64,000 nucleotides of DNA from an uncultured Nitrospiraceae bacterium (GTDB lineage: Bacteria; Nitrospirota; Thermodesulfovibrionia; Thermodesulfovibrionales; SM23-35). The stretch is taken from contig CAKZPA010000044.1 in NCBI GenBank assembly GCA_937138415.1, positions 87,920 to 151,919 on the forward strand, in the 5' to 3' direction. Shown in pieces: positions 42,955-56,440 of the stretch; the first letter of the stretch is position 1, and every line of letters begins with the position of its first letter. Below the pieces are notes generated by a model that was not told where the DNA came from, did not search any database, and saw only the letters and a list, made by a program, of their open reading frames with translations. Position numbers and translations under genes: made by a program.

Positions 42955-44630
42955 GACCGCGTCCCCTGCGCGCGTTTTCTCTTTTCTTTCAAGATGGAAT
43001 CGAGACGCACGATATCGCCGGACTCTTCCGCCAGTCGTCGTTCTCTGTCGGTTCTCCTCTCCCGCATTCGTGCGAGGCAGTCCGCGACGTTGGCGTCCAC
43101 GTGTTCGGGATCGAAGCCGGGGTTCAGCGTGAGGCTGCTGATGAGCGCCGCTTCCGCCTCGTCCGCTTCGCTGAGGAGCGAACCGACGGTCCCATGCTCG
43201 CTCCGTTCCGAGATCTTCCGCAGAATCCTACGGATCGTCTCGTTCCGAATGTCTTCGAGATTCACGTGCGGAAGGACGACGCGCGATTTCTCGGGGAACG
43301 AAAGGAGGATGCTCAGCAGGAGGAGCTCCTCGCGGTGAGTCGTGGAGGCTGGGCGCGGAAGCGGCGGGCGCTCGGGCGCGCGCGCTTTCTTCCGCAGGAG
43401 TTCCAGTTCGCTCCTGAGAGCCGTTTCATGCATTTTCGACCGGTCGCTCAGTTCGCGGACAAATTCATCGGCGCGGAGAAGGTCTTTGACCGTCGCGATC
43501 ATGGTCAACGCCTCGCGGACGACGTCGACCCGTTCTCCCTTCGCGGTCTCGAGGAGGAAATCGACCGGCGAGCGCGCCGACGAGAGGGCTTTTTCGAAAA
43601 AGGCCGCCCCTGACTTCCGTAGGATGCTGTCGGGATCTTCGCCGCGCGGCAAAAGGAGGACCTTCGCCGCGATGTCCAGTTCGCAACAGCCCGAAACAGC
43701 CCTCTTCGCCGCGGATACCCCGGCATCGTCACCGTCGAAGACGAGGATGACCGTGTTCGCCGACGATTTCAGCTTCCTGAGTTGTCCGTGGGTGAGCGCC
43801 GTTCCGAGAGGCGCGACGGCATTCGAGAACCCATGCTGATGACACATGATCGCATCGAGATAGCCCTCGACGACAATGGCGTATCCTCTCCGCCGGATTT
43901 CCCCTTTTGCGAGATCGAGCGCGAAGAGCGCCTCCCCTTTTTTGAAGACGTCGGTTTCCGGCGTATTGAGATATTTCGGGATCCCGCTGCCGATCGCGCG
44001 TCCCCCGAAACCGATGATCTCGTCCCGGAGATTCCGGATCGGAAACATGATGCGTCCCCTGAACCAATCGCGGGGCCCACCGCCGTCGGCCGCGATGAGG
44101 CCGGCATTCTTCAATATCGGATCGGAAAACCCCTTCTTCTTCAAAGCGCGGTAGAGGCCGTCCCTCCGATCCGGCGCGTACCCGATGCGGAAGAGGTCTC
44201 TCATCGCATCGCTCACGCCTCTCTCCGCGAGGTAGGCGAGCGCCGATGTCGTCTCGCGGAGTGCGCTGACGAAATAGCGGAGAGCTGCCTCGTTTGCTTT
44301 GAGAATGCCGTCCCGCCGCGCTGCCGCATTTTTATCGAGGACGGTGTCGGGAACGTCGATTCCCGCTTTCTTCGCGATGTACCGCACCGCTTCACCGAAG
44401 GAGAGGTGGTCATGTTTCATGAAGAATGTGATGACGTCGCCGCCCGCGCCACAGCCGAAACAGTGGAAGATCTGCTTGGAAGGGCTCACCATGAAGGAAG
44501 GCGTCTTCTCCGAGTGAAAGGGACAGAGCCCCTTGTAGTTCTGTCCCGATTTCTTCAGCGCGACGTAGTCAGATATGAACTCGACGATGTCGATGCGCGC
44601 TTTTATCTCTTCGAGCAGGCCGGACTTCAT
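42951..44630 (-). CDS. dnaG: DNA primase
   Basis: A 559-residue primase that makes RNA primers for replication. CHC2 zinc finger [30 protein letters not shown], the DnaG catalytic core, and TOPRIM motifs ([28 protein letters not shown] and [16 protein letters not shown]) are intact; the C-terminal helicase-interacting domain is more divergent. Start MKSGLLEE at 44630 overlaps the nif3 stop (TGATG), so translation is coupled. Sits between nif3 and rpoD. Confidence 0.97.
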   Translation of the reverse strand: MKSGLLEEIKARIDIVEFISDYVALKKSGQNYKGLCPFHSEKTPSFMVSPSKQIFHCFGCGAGGDVITFFMKHDHLSFGEAVRYIAKKAGIDVPDTVLDKNAAARRDGILKANEAALRYFVSALRETTSALAYLAERGVSDAMRDLFRIGYAPDRRDGLYRALKKKGFSDPILKNAGLIAADGGGPRDWFRGRIMFPIRNLRDEIIGFGGRAIGSGIPKYLNTPETDVFKKGEALFALDLAKGEIRRRGYAIVVEGYLDAIMCHQHGFSNAVAPLGTALTHGQLRKLKSSANTVILVFDGDDAGVSAAKRAVSGCCELDIAAKVLLLPRGEDPDSILRKSGAAFFEKALSSARSPVDFLLETAKGERVDVVREALTMIATVKDLLRADEFVRELSDRSKMHETALRSELELLRKKARAPERPPLPRPASTTHREELLLLSILLSFPEKSRVVLPHVNLEDIRNETIRRILRKISERSEHGTVGSLLSEADEAEAALISSLTLNPGFDPEHVDANVADCLARMRERRTDRERRLAEESGDIVRLDSILKEKRKRAQGTRS

Positions 44631-45598
44631 CAAGCCCGTTTTTCGTTTCGACGGAACCTCCTGAACCCGGAGCATTCCCGAATCTCGACGGGTTGCTCCC
44701 GCAGCACTTCGTCCAGGAGGAGATTCAAACCGAGATTGTCACTCGATATATGGCCCGCGATGACGACATTGAGGTGATGCTTCTCGGCTTCTTTGCGGTG
44801 CTCTTCACTCAGATGCATCGCGACGATCGTGCTGACGCCGCCCGCGGTCAAACTCTCGAATATTTCCCGCGCTCCCTCCGTGCCGCCCGTCATATCGACG
44901 AAGACCTTGCCTGCTTTCCGCGTCTTTGCGCCGAGCATGATCTTCGGGCCTGCGCCGTTCAGACCGGCGGCTTTGTACTCCGGGATCGCGCGGAGCACGT
45001 CGACGACGTCGGCGAGCGTATACGGTTTCTCCCGGTCGAAGAGCCGCTGGAGATAGGTGGCCACCATGTTGTCCGCCGGCGTGTGGAGGCAGATGAAGGG
45101 GATGTCGAGCAAACGCGCGGCGTCGACCGCCCGGGCGTGGTTAATGGGCATCAGTTTGCGTTCGATCTCCTTGATCCTCGCATCCATGAGGTCCTCCGCG
45201 ATATTGATCGGGACCCCGTAGAGGTTCAAGATGTCGGACTGCATCTTCATGACCGAGAAGAGATCGGCGAGCGCCCTGCCGGAGGGATGGTGAGAGAGGA
45301 TCGCGTCTATACGGGTTCCGCTCGATCTGAGCGTATGGGCGAGGAGGATCTCGGCGACATCGATATCGATACCGACGAGGATGCTCTCGACATCGTGATC
45401 CAAGGATCCGTGGAGGATTCGCGAATCGGGATAGGGGTTTTTCAATGTTTCGGGGTCGAAGAACTCGCGGTCGCCGGGGCTGAGTGCGTCAAACTCTTTC
45501 CGGGTCCGCTCCAACTCTTTGGCGACCGCGTCTTTACCCCTGGGGTCGTGCGCGACCCCGGTCTCGATTGCACGCGTGTAGAGGTCGCCAAGTTTCAT
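44630..45598 (-). CDS. NIF3/DUF34-family metal-binding protein
   Basis: A 322-residue NGG1p-interacting-factor-3 homologue. Visible: VGIDIDVAEILLAHTL, DAILSHHPSGRALADLF with metal-binding histidines, and VIAGHISSDNLGLNLLL near the end, which matches the second metal motif. Annotated in other bacteria as a GTP-cyclohydrolase-1-type-2-like protein, but biochemical role is unsettled. Start MKLGDLY at 45598 is chosen on content, since upstream codons look non-coding; the ribosome site is weak. It is inserted between rpsU and dnaG in the macromolecular synthesis operon. Confidence 0.85.
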   Translation of the reverse strand: MKLGDLYTRAIETGVAHDPRGKDAVAKELERTRKEFDALSPGDREFFDPETLKNPYPDSRILHGSLDHDVESILVGIDIDVAEILLAHTLRSSGTRIDAILSHHPSGRALADLFSVMKMQSDILNLYGVPINIAEDLMDARIKEIERKLMPINHARAVDAARLLDIPFICLHTPADNMVATYLQRLFDREKPYTLADVVDVLRAIPEYKAAGLNGAGPKIMLGAKTRKAGKVFVDMTGGTEGAREIFESLTAGGVSTIVAMHLSEEHRKEAEKHHLNVVIAGHISSDNLGLNLLLDEVLREQPVEIRECSGFRRFRRNEKRA

Positions 45599-45745
45599 GA
45601 AGTCAACGACAGACCGGTCCCGTGTCGCCGGGCTGGCACATGGTTTGTTGCGCCGATCGTTCGGGCAGCGAATGCCTCGCGTCAGGATCGCCTCTCTTGC
45701 GAGCGGCAAACGCGGCATGCGGAACCATCGGATCCCGGGAAACCA

Positions 45746-45943
45746 TTACCTGACCGCCATTCTCACTTTTCTGACAGCTTTCTTTCTCGCCGCGATCGCC
45801 TTTTTCTTTCTCTTGACGCTCGGCTTTTCGTAATGCTCTCTTTTCTTAATTTCCGAAAGGATACCTTCTTTCTCGCACTGCTTCTTGAATTTCTTCAGAG
45901 CATTTTCGAAAGAGTCGCTCTCCCTTACCCTCACATAGGGCAT
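45746..45943 (-). CDS. rpsU: 30S ribosomal protein S21
   Basis: A 65-residue basic protein with the whole S21 signature: [48 protein letters not shown] strong GGGAGGAGG ribosome site and a good promoter precede it. First gene of the rpsU-nif3-dnaG-rpoD cluster; 147 bp to the nif3 start leaves room for internal regulation. Confidence 0.97.
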   Translation of the reverse strand: MPYVRVRESDSFENALKKFKKQCEKEGILSEIKKREHYEKPSVKRKKKAIAARKKAVRKVRMAVR

Positions 45944-45980
45944 CCATATACCCCTCCTCCCTATTCAAAAATTGAAGTTT

Positions 45981-46010
45981 AGTCTAACAGTAAGGCGTTC
46001 CGTCTGTCAA
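45981..46010 (-). promoter_or_regulatory. Promoter of the rpsU-dnaG-rpoD cluster
   Basis: On the minus strand TTGACA (46005-46010) and TAGACT (45981-45986) are 18 bp apart, 38 bp before the rpsU ATG. The -35 matches consensus perfectly; the -10 matches four of six positions. Confidence 0.6.
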
Positions 46011-46040
46011 TGTAAGTTCTTGCAAAAAAGCGATTTCTTA

Positions 46041-46055
46041 TGCTACAGTGTAGCA
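46041..46055. promoter_or_regulatory. Perfect 15-bp palindrome, candidate operator
   Basis: TGCTACA-G-TGTAGCA is a perfect inverted repeat with a one-base centre. It lies 31 bp upstream of the rpsU -35 and over a possible -10 (TACAGT, 46044-46049, 18 bp from TTGCAA at 46020-46025) of the plus-strand regulator gene, so a bound protein could repress that gene and influence rpsU. Which protein binds is unknown. Confidence 0.45.
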
Positions 46056-46138
46056 CGTCTTGACGCGGGGGGACGTGTCACGGGAGCGATCCTCTAACCA
46101 CCGATTATTTACCCATTTTTGTAGTCGAAACGAGCGAT

Positions 46139-47143
46139 GTGAGCGTGAGCAGACACGATACGATACAGCCGCCGCAGATCATGGGGAGAAGCGCCGTGAT
46201 CCTGAAGGTCTTCGACCGGGTCCGGAAGATCGCGGCGAAGGACGTGCCCGTTCTCATTGTCGGGGAGGCCGGGACGTACCGCGAGGTGGTCGCGCGTGCG
46301 ATTCACGAGCACAGCCCGCGACACGGCGGGCCGTTCGTCCCCGTCAACTGCAGCACAATTCCCGCTGAGCTTGCCAGGGCCGAATTGTTCGGCACCGGCG
46401 CGTCGCCCGTCGGCGCGTCATCCGGACAGCGAGGCAAGATCTTCGACGCGGATGGAGGGACGCTCTTCATCGAGAACATCGCCGGTCTCGATGCTTCGCT
46501 CGTCAATGACCTGACCGGAATCGTTCGGGAGAAGGAGGTTCGGCTGAACGCCCATACCGCGATCCGCGTTGATGTGCGGCTCATCGGTACGGCATTGGAC
46601 CGCCCGGGTATCGCGATGCAGGGACGGACGCCGGGTGGTGTGCTGAAGGAGTTGGGCGCCGTGCTGATCAGGATACCGCCGCTTCGCGAGAGGAAGGACG
46701 ACATTTTGCCGCTCGTCCACTATGTGGTGGAGGAGACCGTGCGCAAGTTCGACACCGGTCCGAAAGAACTCTCGAAAGAGGCGAAGGAGTACCTCCTGGG
46801 CTACGATTGGCCCGGTAATGTCCGGGAACTCGAGCAGATGGTCAAACGGGCGACGATTCTGTCCTCGGGCCGGCGGATCGAAAAAAAGGACCTCATGATC
46901 GCGGACATCGGGTCATGCTCGATGCGGGAGTTCCTCGAGGAAAAGTTGAAGCGCTATCTCAAAGAGATGATAAAGCTCGAAACGTGTCACCTATACGATA
47001 CGATCATTTCGGAAGCCGAGCGCGCTCTCATCGGGATTCTCCTGCGCGAAACAGGGGGGAATCAGGTGAGGGCCGCGAAGACGCTCGGGATCAACAGGAA
47101 CACGCTGCGTTCGAAGATCAAACAGTACAAGATTCGCTCGTGA
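46139..47143 (+). CDS. EBP-like regulator with degenerate AAA+ motifs and Fis-type HTH
   Basis: A 334-residue protein with the fold of sigma-54 enhancer-binding proteins: AAA+ core at about 15-240 and a Fis-type HTH at 293-330 (ERALIGILLRETGGNQVRAAKTLGINRNTLRSKI). Key catalytic motifs are lost. Walker A is GEAGTYRE instead of GESGTGKE, Walker B is LFIENI instead of LFLDEI, and the sigma-54-contacting GAFTGA loop reads GASPVGA. VRLIGTALDRP and YDWPGNVRELEQ remain. It should not hydrolyse ATP or activate sigma-54; more likely it is a DNA-binding regulator of ordinary promoters. No N-terminal sensor domain. GTG start at 46139 is uncertain; ATG at 46181 is an alternative. Confidence 0.85.
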   Translation: MSVSRHDTIQPPQIMGRSAVILKVFDRVRKIAAKDVPVLIVGEAGTYREVVARAIHEHSPRHGGPFVPVNCSTIPAELARAELFGTGASPVGASSGQRGKIFDADGGTLFIENIAGLDASLVNDLTGIVREKEVRLNAHTAIRVDVRLIGTALDRPGIAMQGRTPGGVLKELGAVLIRIPPLRERKDDILPLVHYVVEETVRKFDTGPKELSKEAKEYLLGYDWPGNVRELEQMVKRATILSSGRRIEKKDLMIADIGSCSMREFLEEKLKRYLKEMIKLETCHLYDTIISEAERALIGILLRETGGNQVRAAKTLGINRNTLRSKIKQYKIRS

Positions 47144-47291
47144 CCTGAAACGTTCCGTCCCTTTGAAAGGTATTCGTCGGAATGCGTACCTGACCGTCTC
47201 GCCTGTCCCGCTATCGGGAAACGAAGTGCGATGTCGCTGGGCGTCCGGGCGGAACAACGCCGCGCTGCGCGGAAGCGAGAGGAGGGATTCC

Positions 47292-48746
47292 ATGAGAACG
47301 TTGCGTATTGTGTGCCTGGTGGCGGTGATCGTGGTGTTCGCGGGGATCCCCGGCAGGACGGTGGCCGCCGAAAGCGGGTCTCGTGACAGAGGGGCGTTTT
47401 CGATCGGCACGGAAGAGCAGACCGGGATCGCCGTCACGATTTACAACGTCAATCTCGGCTTAGTCAGAGATCGGCGGAAGGTCATACTCCCGGCCGGCGA
47501 GCACGAAGTGCGTTTTTTGGGCGTCGCTTCGGAGATCATTCCGGCGAGCGTCCACGTTGGATCTCTCACCGATCCGGGGTCGTTTCGCGTTATTGAGCAA
47601 AATTATGCGTACGATCTTCTGAATCCGCAGAAACTTCTCGATACGTACGTTGGGAAAGAGGTGACGCTCTACGAGAAGAATCCTTACACGGAGCGGGAAG
47701 AGTTCGTGCGCGCGACGCTCCTTTCGAACAATAGCGGGCCGATTTTCAGGATCGGCGATTCGATCGTGATCGGGCATACGGGCCGGATCATTTTCACGGG
47801 ACTTCCCGACAATCTCGTGGGCAAGCCGACGCTCGTCTGGACAGTGCGGAACGGTCGCGAGGGTGAACAGGAGATCGAGGCATCGTATCTCACGAACGGG
47901 ATCACCTGGCGGGCGGATTACACCGTGACGGTGGGCGAAGGAGGCGATCGCGCAGACATCTCCGGTTGGGTCACGATCGACAACAGGAGCGGAGCGACCT
48001 ACAGGGATGCACGGCTCGCGCTCATCGCGGGAGACGTGCACAGGGCACCCGGCGCGCCCGAGTACCAGCAGAGACTGCTCCGGACCGCGGACGTGGCGGC
48101 GAAAGCCGAGCCTCAGTTCAGGGAGGAGGAATTGTTCGAGTATCACAGGTACACGCTCGACCGGGCGGCGACGATCGAGGAGAACGAGATGAAGCAGATC
48201 GGATTTCTGAGCGCCGACGGCGTGCCGGTTCACACGGAATTCGTCTTCGCGGGCGCCGCCCACTACTACTATAACCGCGTCGCTGACGCGGCGGGAGAAC
48301 AAAAAGTAGGCGTGTTCGTTGAAATGGAAAACAGGAGGGAGTCTCGTCTTGGCATCCCCTTGCCGAAGGGGACGATGCGGGTATACAAGCGCGGCGGCGA
48401 TGGAGGAGTGCAGTTCATCGGCGAGGATCTGGTGAACCACACGCCGAAAGACCAGAAAGTGAGGATCAGGCTTGGGTCCGCGTTCGACGTGACGGGGAAG
48501 AGAACCCAGACGGATTGGAAAAAGATCGCGTCCGATACGTACGAAGCCGGCTTCGAGATCGTCCTGAGCAACCATAAGAGAGAGGACGTCGTGGTGAAGG
48601 TGATCGAACCGATTCCGGGCGATTGGACGATGCTCAGCGCATCTCATCCGCACAGGAAAACGGAAGCATACGCGGCCGAGTTTGCGGTACCGGTGAAAAG
48701 GGACGGGGAGACGGTGCTTGCCTATCGGGTCAGGATGCGGTTTTGA
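47292..48746 (+). CDS. Exported DUF4139-domain protein
   Basis: A 484-residue secreted protein. Signal peptide MRTLRIVCLVAVIVVFAGIPG is cut near residue 25. Beta-rich body: VTIYNVNLGLVRDRRKVILPAGEHEVRFLGVASEI at the N-terminus and the DUF4139 region (about 200-480) with ASYLTNGITWRADYTVTV and DRRDARLALIAG-like strands; ends VLAYRVRMRF. GGAGGG precedes the ATG at 47292. No catalytic motif is visible and the family has no settled function. Lies 148 bp after the degenerate regulator on the same strand. Confidence 0.85.
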   Translation: MRTLRIVCLVAVIVVFAGIPGRTVAAESGSRDRGAFSIGTEEQTGIAVTIYNVNLGLVRDRRKVILPAGEHEVRFLGVASEIIPASVHVGSLTDPGSFRVIEQNYAYDLLNPQKLLDTYVGKEVTLYEKNPYTEREEFVRATLLSNNSGPIFRIGDSIVIGHTGRIIFTGLPDNLVGKPTLVWTVRNGREGEQEIEASYLTNGITWRADYTVTVGEGGDRADISGWVTIDNRSGATYRDARLALIAGDVHRAPGAPEYQQRLLRTADVAAKAEPQFREEELFEYHRYTLDRAATIEENEMKQIGFLSADGVPVHTEFVFAGAAHYYYNRVADAAGEQKVGVFVEMENRRESRLGIPLPKGTMRVYKRGGDGGVQFIGEDLVNHTPKDQKVRIRLGSAFDVTGKRTQTDWKKIASDTYEAGFEIVLSNHKREDVVVKVIEPIPGDWTMLSASHPHRKTEAYAAEFAVPVKRDGETVLAYRVRMRF

Positions 48747-48783
48747 TTGCCGCCCGCGACTCTCGTCGCAGGGGGACCGCCCG

Positions 48784-53622
<4,839 letters not shown>

Positions 53623-53806
53623 TATACGGGTCCGAGGGGTCGAGAGGGCAGGGACGCGAAAAAGATACCGAGACTGATTGAGACCTTGTTGAGATTGATT
53701 GACCACGTCTTGTCATTTCCGCGAACCGTAAACGGGTTGCCGAGGAGATGCCGAGGAGAACCGAGGTGAGACTGCCATGGTTCGACGGGCTTACCATGAC
53801 ACACAA

Positions 53807-53911
53807 CTAAGGACGGCCTTGTCACACAATCAGCTAAAGTCGTGGATTGCGCGCGGCCTAGAATGGGGAGTGAAGGTTATGATTCTGAAAATCAAGGTGC
53901 CTGCCCTTTTT
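53807..53911 (-). repeat. Dispersed repeat R2, copy 1
   Basis: Reverse complement reads AAAAAGGGCAGGCACCTTG, then a conserved core with CATAACCTTCAC, CGCGCGCAATCC and GACTTTAGCTGATTGTGTGAC. It aligns along its length with the copies at 59722 and 62407. A palindrome precedes it and an R1 unit follows it directly. Confidence 0.65.
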
Positions 53912-53914
53912 ATA

Positions 53915-54000
53915 CCCGACAAAGCCACTGGATTCCGGTTTTCACCGGAATGACGGCCTTGAAAATGTTATCTCCCTTTTGTCGTCATGCCGGAAGTTCG
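53915..54000 (+). repeat. Dispersed repeat R1, long copy
   Basis: Includes the hairpin GGATTCCGG-TTTTCA-CCGGAATGAC and an extended flank that matches 62276-62355 almost base for base (CCCGACAAAG at the start, GCCTTGAAAATGTT in the middle, CATGCCGGA at the end). Confidence 0.7.
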
Positions 54001-54062
54001 TAATCCGGTCAGCCCGCGACTCGCCTGAGGCGAGCATCCAGCGACTCCTGCCATACTACCAA

Positions 54063-54098
54063 AGGCACTGGATTTTAGTGTTCACCGGAATGACGGCC
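54063..54098 (+). repeat. Dispersed repeat R1, degenerate copy
   Basis: Shares GGCACTGGATT and TTCACCGGAATGACGGCCT with the long copy 140 bp to the left, but the left arm of the hairpin is mutated, so the stem is broken. Confidence 0.55.
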
Positions 54099-54150
54099 TC
54101 CGAACAACGTACCCTTTTTTCCGTCAAGCGGGACACCGATAAGCCTGCTT

Positions 54151-54220
54151 TGGCATGGTTCGACAAGCTCACCATGACGCTCTTCATAATTGTCATCCTG
54201 AGCTTGTCGAAGGATGACAT
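54151..54220 (+). repeat. Two adjacent palindromic repeats
   Basis: CATGGTTCGACAAGCTCACCATG (54154-54176 approximately) and GTCATCCTGAGCTTGTCGAAGGATGAC (about 54194-54220) are each self-complementary at their ends with a shared GACAAGCT/AGCTTGTC core. The same two types recur at 53775, 62376, 63243, 63324, 63645 and 63740. Confidence 0.6.
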
Positions 54221-54296
54221 AGTGCTCGGGACGGGCTTGCCGAAGGGTCACCTCGACTTCTCGAACCGTGCACCCTTTGTCCTGAAGCCCTATTTT

Positions 54297-55652
54297 TTAC
54301 AGGATCGGCAAGTACTTCTCTATTTCGTACGGGTGGATCCTGATCCGGTAATCGTCCCACTCCACTTTTTTGCTCATGATGAACTGTTCGTGAATGTGGT
54401 CGCCGAGCGTCTCGCGGAGCAGTTCGCTGCTCTCCGCGTACTCAATCGCCCGATTGAGGCTCCCGGGGAGCGTGTCGATGTTGTACTTCTCCCGTTCGGC
54501 TTCCGAAAGGTGGTAGACGTCCATTTCCATCGGTTCGGGTAGCTTGTAGCCTTTCTCGATGCCTTTCAGCCCCGCGTTCAGCATGCATGCGAACGCGAGG
54601 TACGGATTGCACGCAGGGTCCGGCGATCGCAGCTCGACGCGCGTGGCTTTCTCTTTGCCGGGCTTATAGAGGGGAACGCGAACGAGCGTCGAACGGTTTC
54701 TCCGCGCCCAGCAGATGTACACGGGCGCCTCGTACCCCGGCACGAGGCGTTTGTAGGAGTTCACCCACTGGTTCAGGACGACGGTGATCTCCTTAATGTG
54801 CGTGAGGAGGCCGGCGATGTACCGCTTCCCTGTCTCCGAGAGGAAGTACTGGTCTTTCGGATCGAAAAAAGCGTTCCGTTCTCCCCTGAAGAGCGACTGG
54901 TGGGTGTGCATGCCGCTCCCGTTCTGGCCGTAGATCGGTTTCGGCATGAAGGTGGCGTACACGTTGTACTGCTTCGCGATCTCCTTGACGATGATCCGGT
55001 GCGTCATGACCGTGTCCGCCATCGTCAGGGCGTCGGCGTAGCGCAGGTCGATCTCGTGCTGGGAGTGGGCGACTTCGTGGTGCGAGTATTCGACCTGGAT
55101 CCCCATGGTTTCGAGCGCGAGGATCGTGTCGCGGCGGAGATCTTCCGCGGCGTCGAGCGGATAGTCGAAGTACCCCCCTTCGTCGAGCGGCTCGGTGCCC
55201 TTGTCCGATTTGAAGTAAAAGTACTCGAGTTCGGGGCCGACGTAGAAGGTGAAGCCTTTCTGTTTCGCTCTCTCGAGGTTCACTTTCAGGATATACCTCG
55301 GGTCGCCCCTGTACGGCGATCCGTCCGGTTCGTAGATGTCGCAGAACATTCGCGCGACGGCGCGTTCCTTCGGCCGCCACGGGAGGATGACGAACGTGGT
55401 CGGGTCGGGACGGGCGATCATGTCGCTCTCGTCGATTCTCGCGAATCCCTTGATGGATGAACCGTCGAATCCCATGCCCTCGTTGAAGGCGAATTCCAGC
55501 TCGTCGACCGGCACCGCGAAACTCTTGAGCTGCCCGTGGATGTCGGAAAACCAAAGCCGGATGAATTTCACATCGTGTTTTTTCACGAGTTCCATCACGT
55601 CTTTCTTGTCGCGCGCTTTCGCCGCATTTTTCTTGGTCGTGGCTTTTGGCAT
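54297..55652 (-). CDS. glnA: Glutamine synthetase type I
   Basis: A 451-residue GS that makes glutamine from glutamate and ammonia. MPKATTKKNAAKARDK is an unusual basic N-terminal extension. Then KFIRLWFSDIHGQLKSFAV, latch and metal residues in GFDGSSIKGFARIDESDM, PKPIYGQNGSGMHTHQSLF, and substrate-binding AARRNRSTLVRVP-like ICWARRNRSTLVRVP. The C-terminus EMDVYHLSEAEREKYNIDTLPGSL lacks the KNLYDLPPEE adenylylation signature and the beta-type insert, so it belongs to the GSI-alpha style. AAAGGAGG precedes the start. Last gene of the glnE-amidotransferase-glnA series. Confidence 0.95.
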   Translation of the reverse strand: MPKATTKKNAAKARDKKDVMELVKKHDVKFIRLWFSDIHGQLKSFAVPVDELEFAFNEGMGFDGSSIKGFARIDESDMIARPDPTTFVILPWRPKERAVARMFCDIYEPDGSPYRGDPRYILKVNLERAKQKGFTFYVGPELEYFYFKSDKGTEPLDEGGYFDYPLDAAEDLRRDTILALETMGIQVEYSHHEVAHSQHEIDLRYADALTMADTVMTHRIIVKEIAKQYNVYATFMPKPIYGQNGSGMHTHQSLFRGERNAFFDPKDQYFLSETGKRYIAGLLTHIKEITVVLNQWVNSYKRLVPGYEAPVYICWARRNRSTLVRVPLYKPGKEKATRVELRSPDPACNPYLAFACMLNAGLKGIEKGYKLPEPMEMDVYHLSEAEREKYNIDTLPGSLNRAIEYAESSELLRETLGDHIHEQFIMSKKVEWDDYRIRIHPYEIEKYLPIL

Positions 55653-55682
55653 GTGTTCCTCCTTTGATCTATGTGGGGTCTG

Positions 55683-56378
55683 TTACGGTTCCCGGAAGAA
55701 ACTCCTGTAAAAATTCAACGCCCTCCCTGCGTATTCATCGTAGAATTGTTCTGTCGCCCGACGCATGCGATCGGCCTCCGGCAAGCCGTCAATCCACGCG
55801 GAGATCATCTCCCTGGTGACCTCAGGATGAAACTGGAAGCCATAGACTCTGTCCCCGTACCGGAATGCCTGGTTATCGTAGAGGGCGGAGCGCGCGAGCC
55901 GTGTCGCGCCGAGCGGAAGATCGAACGTGTCGCCGTGCCAGTGGAACATCCTGAACTTTCTCCAGAAGTCTCTCACGGCTGGATGGACCGCGAGCTTTCT
56001 CATGCGATGGTCTTTCAGCCCGTCGCCGGTCAGTTCGATGTGGTGCCAGCCAATCTCCTTTTCGTGCCCGGGATACACGTCTGCCCCGAGGCAATGCGCG
56101 AGTACCTGGGCGCCCAGACAGATGCCGAGGATCTTCATCTCCCTGTTTATCGCTTCCCTCGCGACCCGGGAGGAGATCTGGAGATGCGGATAGCTCGCCA
56201 TTTCGTAGACGCCCATCGGCCCGCCCAGCATGACTAAGGTGGAGAAAGCCTCGAGCGGCGGCGGGGAGTCGCCGAGTTCCAGTTCAGCGACGTGGAACGG
56301 GATTCCCTCCCTCGAGAGGAACTCCCCTATCGTCCCGGGGCCTTCGGTCCGCGTATTCTTGAGGATGAGGACAGCCAC
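55683..56378 (-). CDS. Class I glutamine amidotransferase domain protein
   Basis: A 231-residue stand-alone GATase-1 domain. The triad is complete: cysteine in KILGICLGAQVLAH, histidine and glutamate in GFQFHPEV. TLVMLGGPMGVYEM and WHGDTFDLPLGATRLARS are typical of the GMP-synthase-like group that hydrolyses glutamine or gamma-glutamyl compounds. No synthase partner is fused or adjacent. It lies between glnE and glnA (62 and 30 bp gaps), suggesting a link to glutamine metabolism or gamma-glutamyl-amine breakdown, but the reaction is unknown. Confidence 0.88.
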   Translation of the reverse strand: MAVLILKNTRTEGPGTIGEFLSREGIPFHVAELELGDSPPPLEAFSTLVMLGGPMGVYEMASYPHLQISSRVAREAINREMKILGICLGAQVLAHCLGADVYPGHEKEIGWHHIELTGDGLKDHRMRKLAVHPAVRDFWRKFRMFHWHGDTFDLPLGATRLARSALYDNQAFRYGDRVYGFQFHPEVTREMISAWIDGLPEADRMRRATEQFYDEYAGRALNFYRSFFREP

Positions 56379-56440
56379 GTCGTTCCCCTACGCTTCAACC
56401 GCGCGATGCGGATTCGGGGCGCCGAAGCGCGAAGCCTTGT

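Larger units (their letters stand above)
53623..54296. other. Gene-free region packed with dispersed repeats
   Basis: No credible gene. From left to right: a short GCCGAGGAGATGCCGAGGAG direct repeat (about 53737-53765), a palindrome at 53775-53799, repeat R2 at 53807-53911, two R1 units, and two further palindromes at 54151-54178 and 54194-54220. It separates two convergent genes (the CDF transporter and glnA) and appears to be a repeat accumulation site. Confidence 0.6.
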
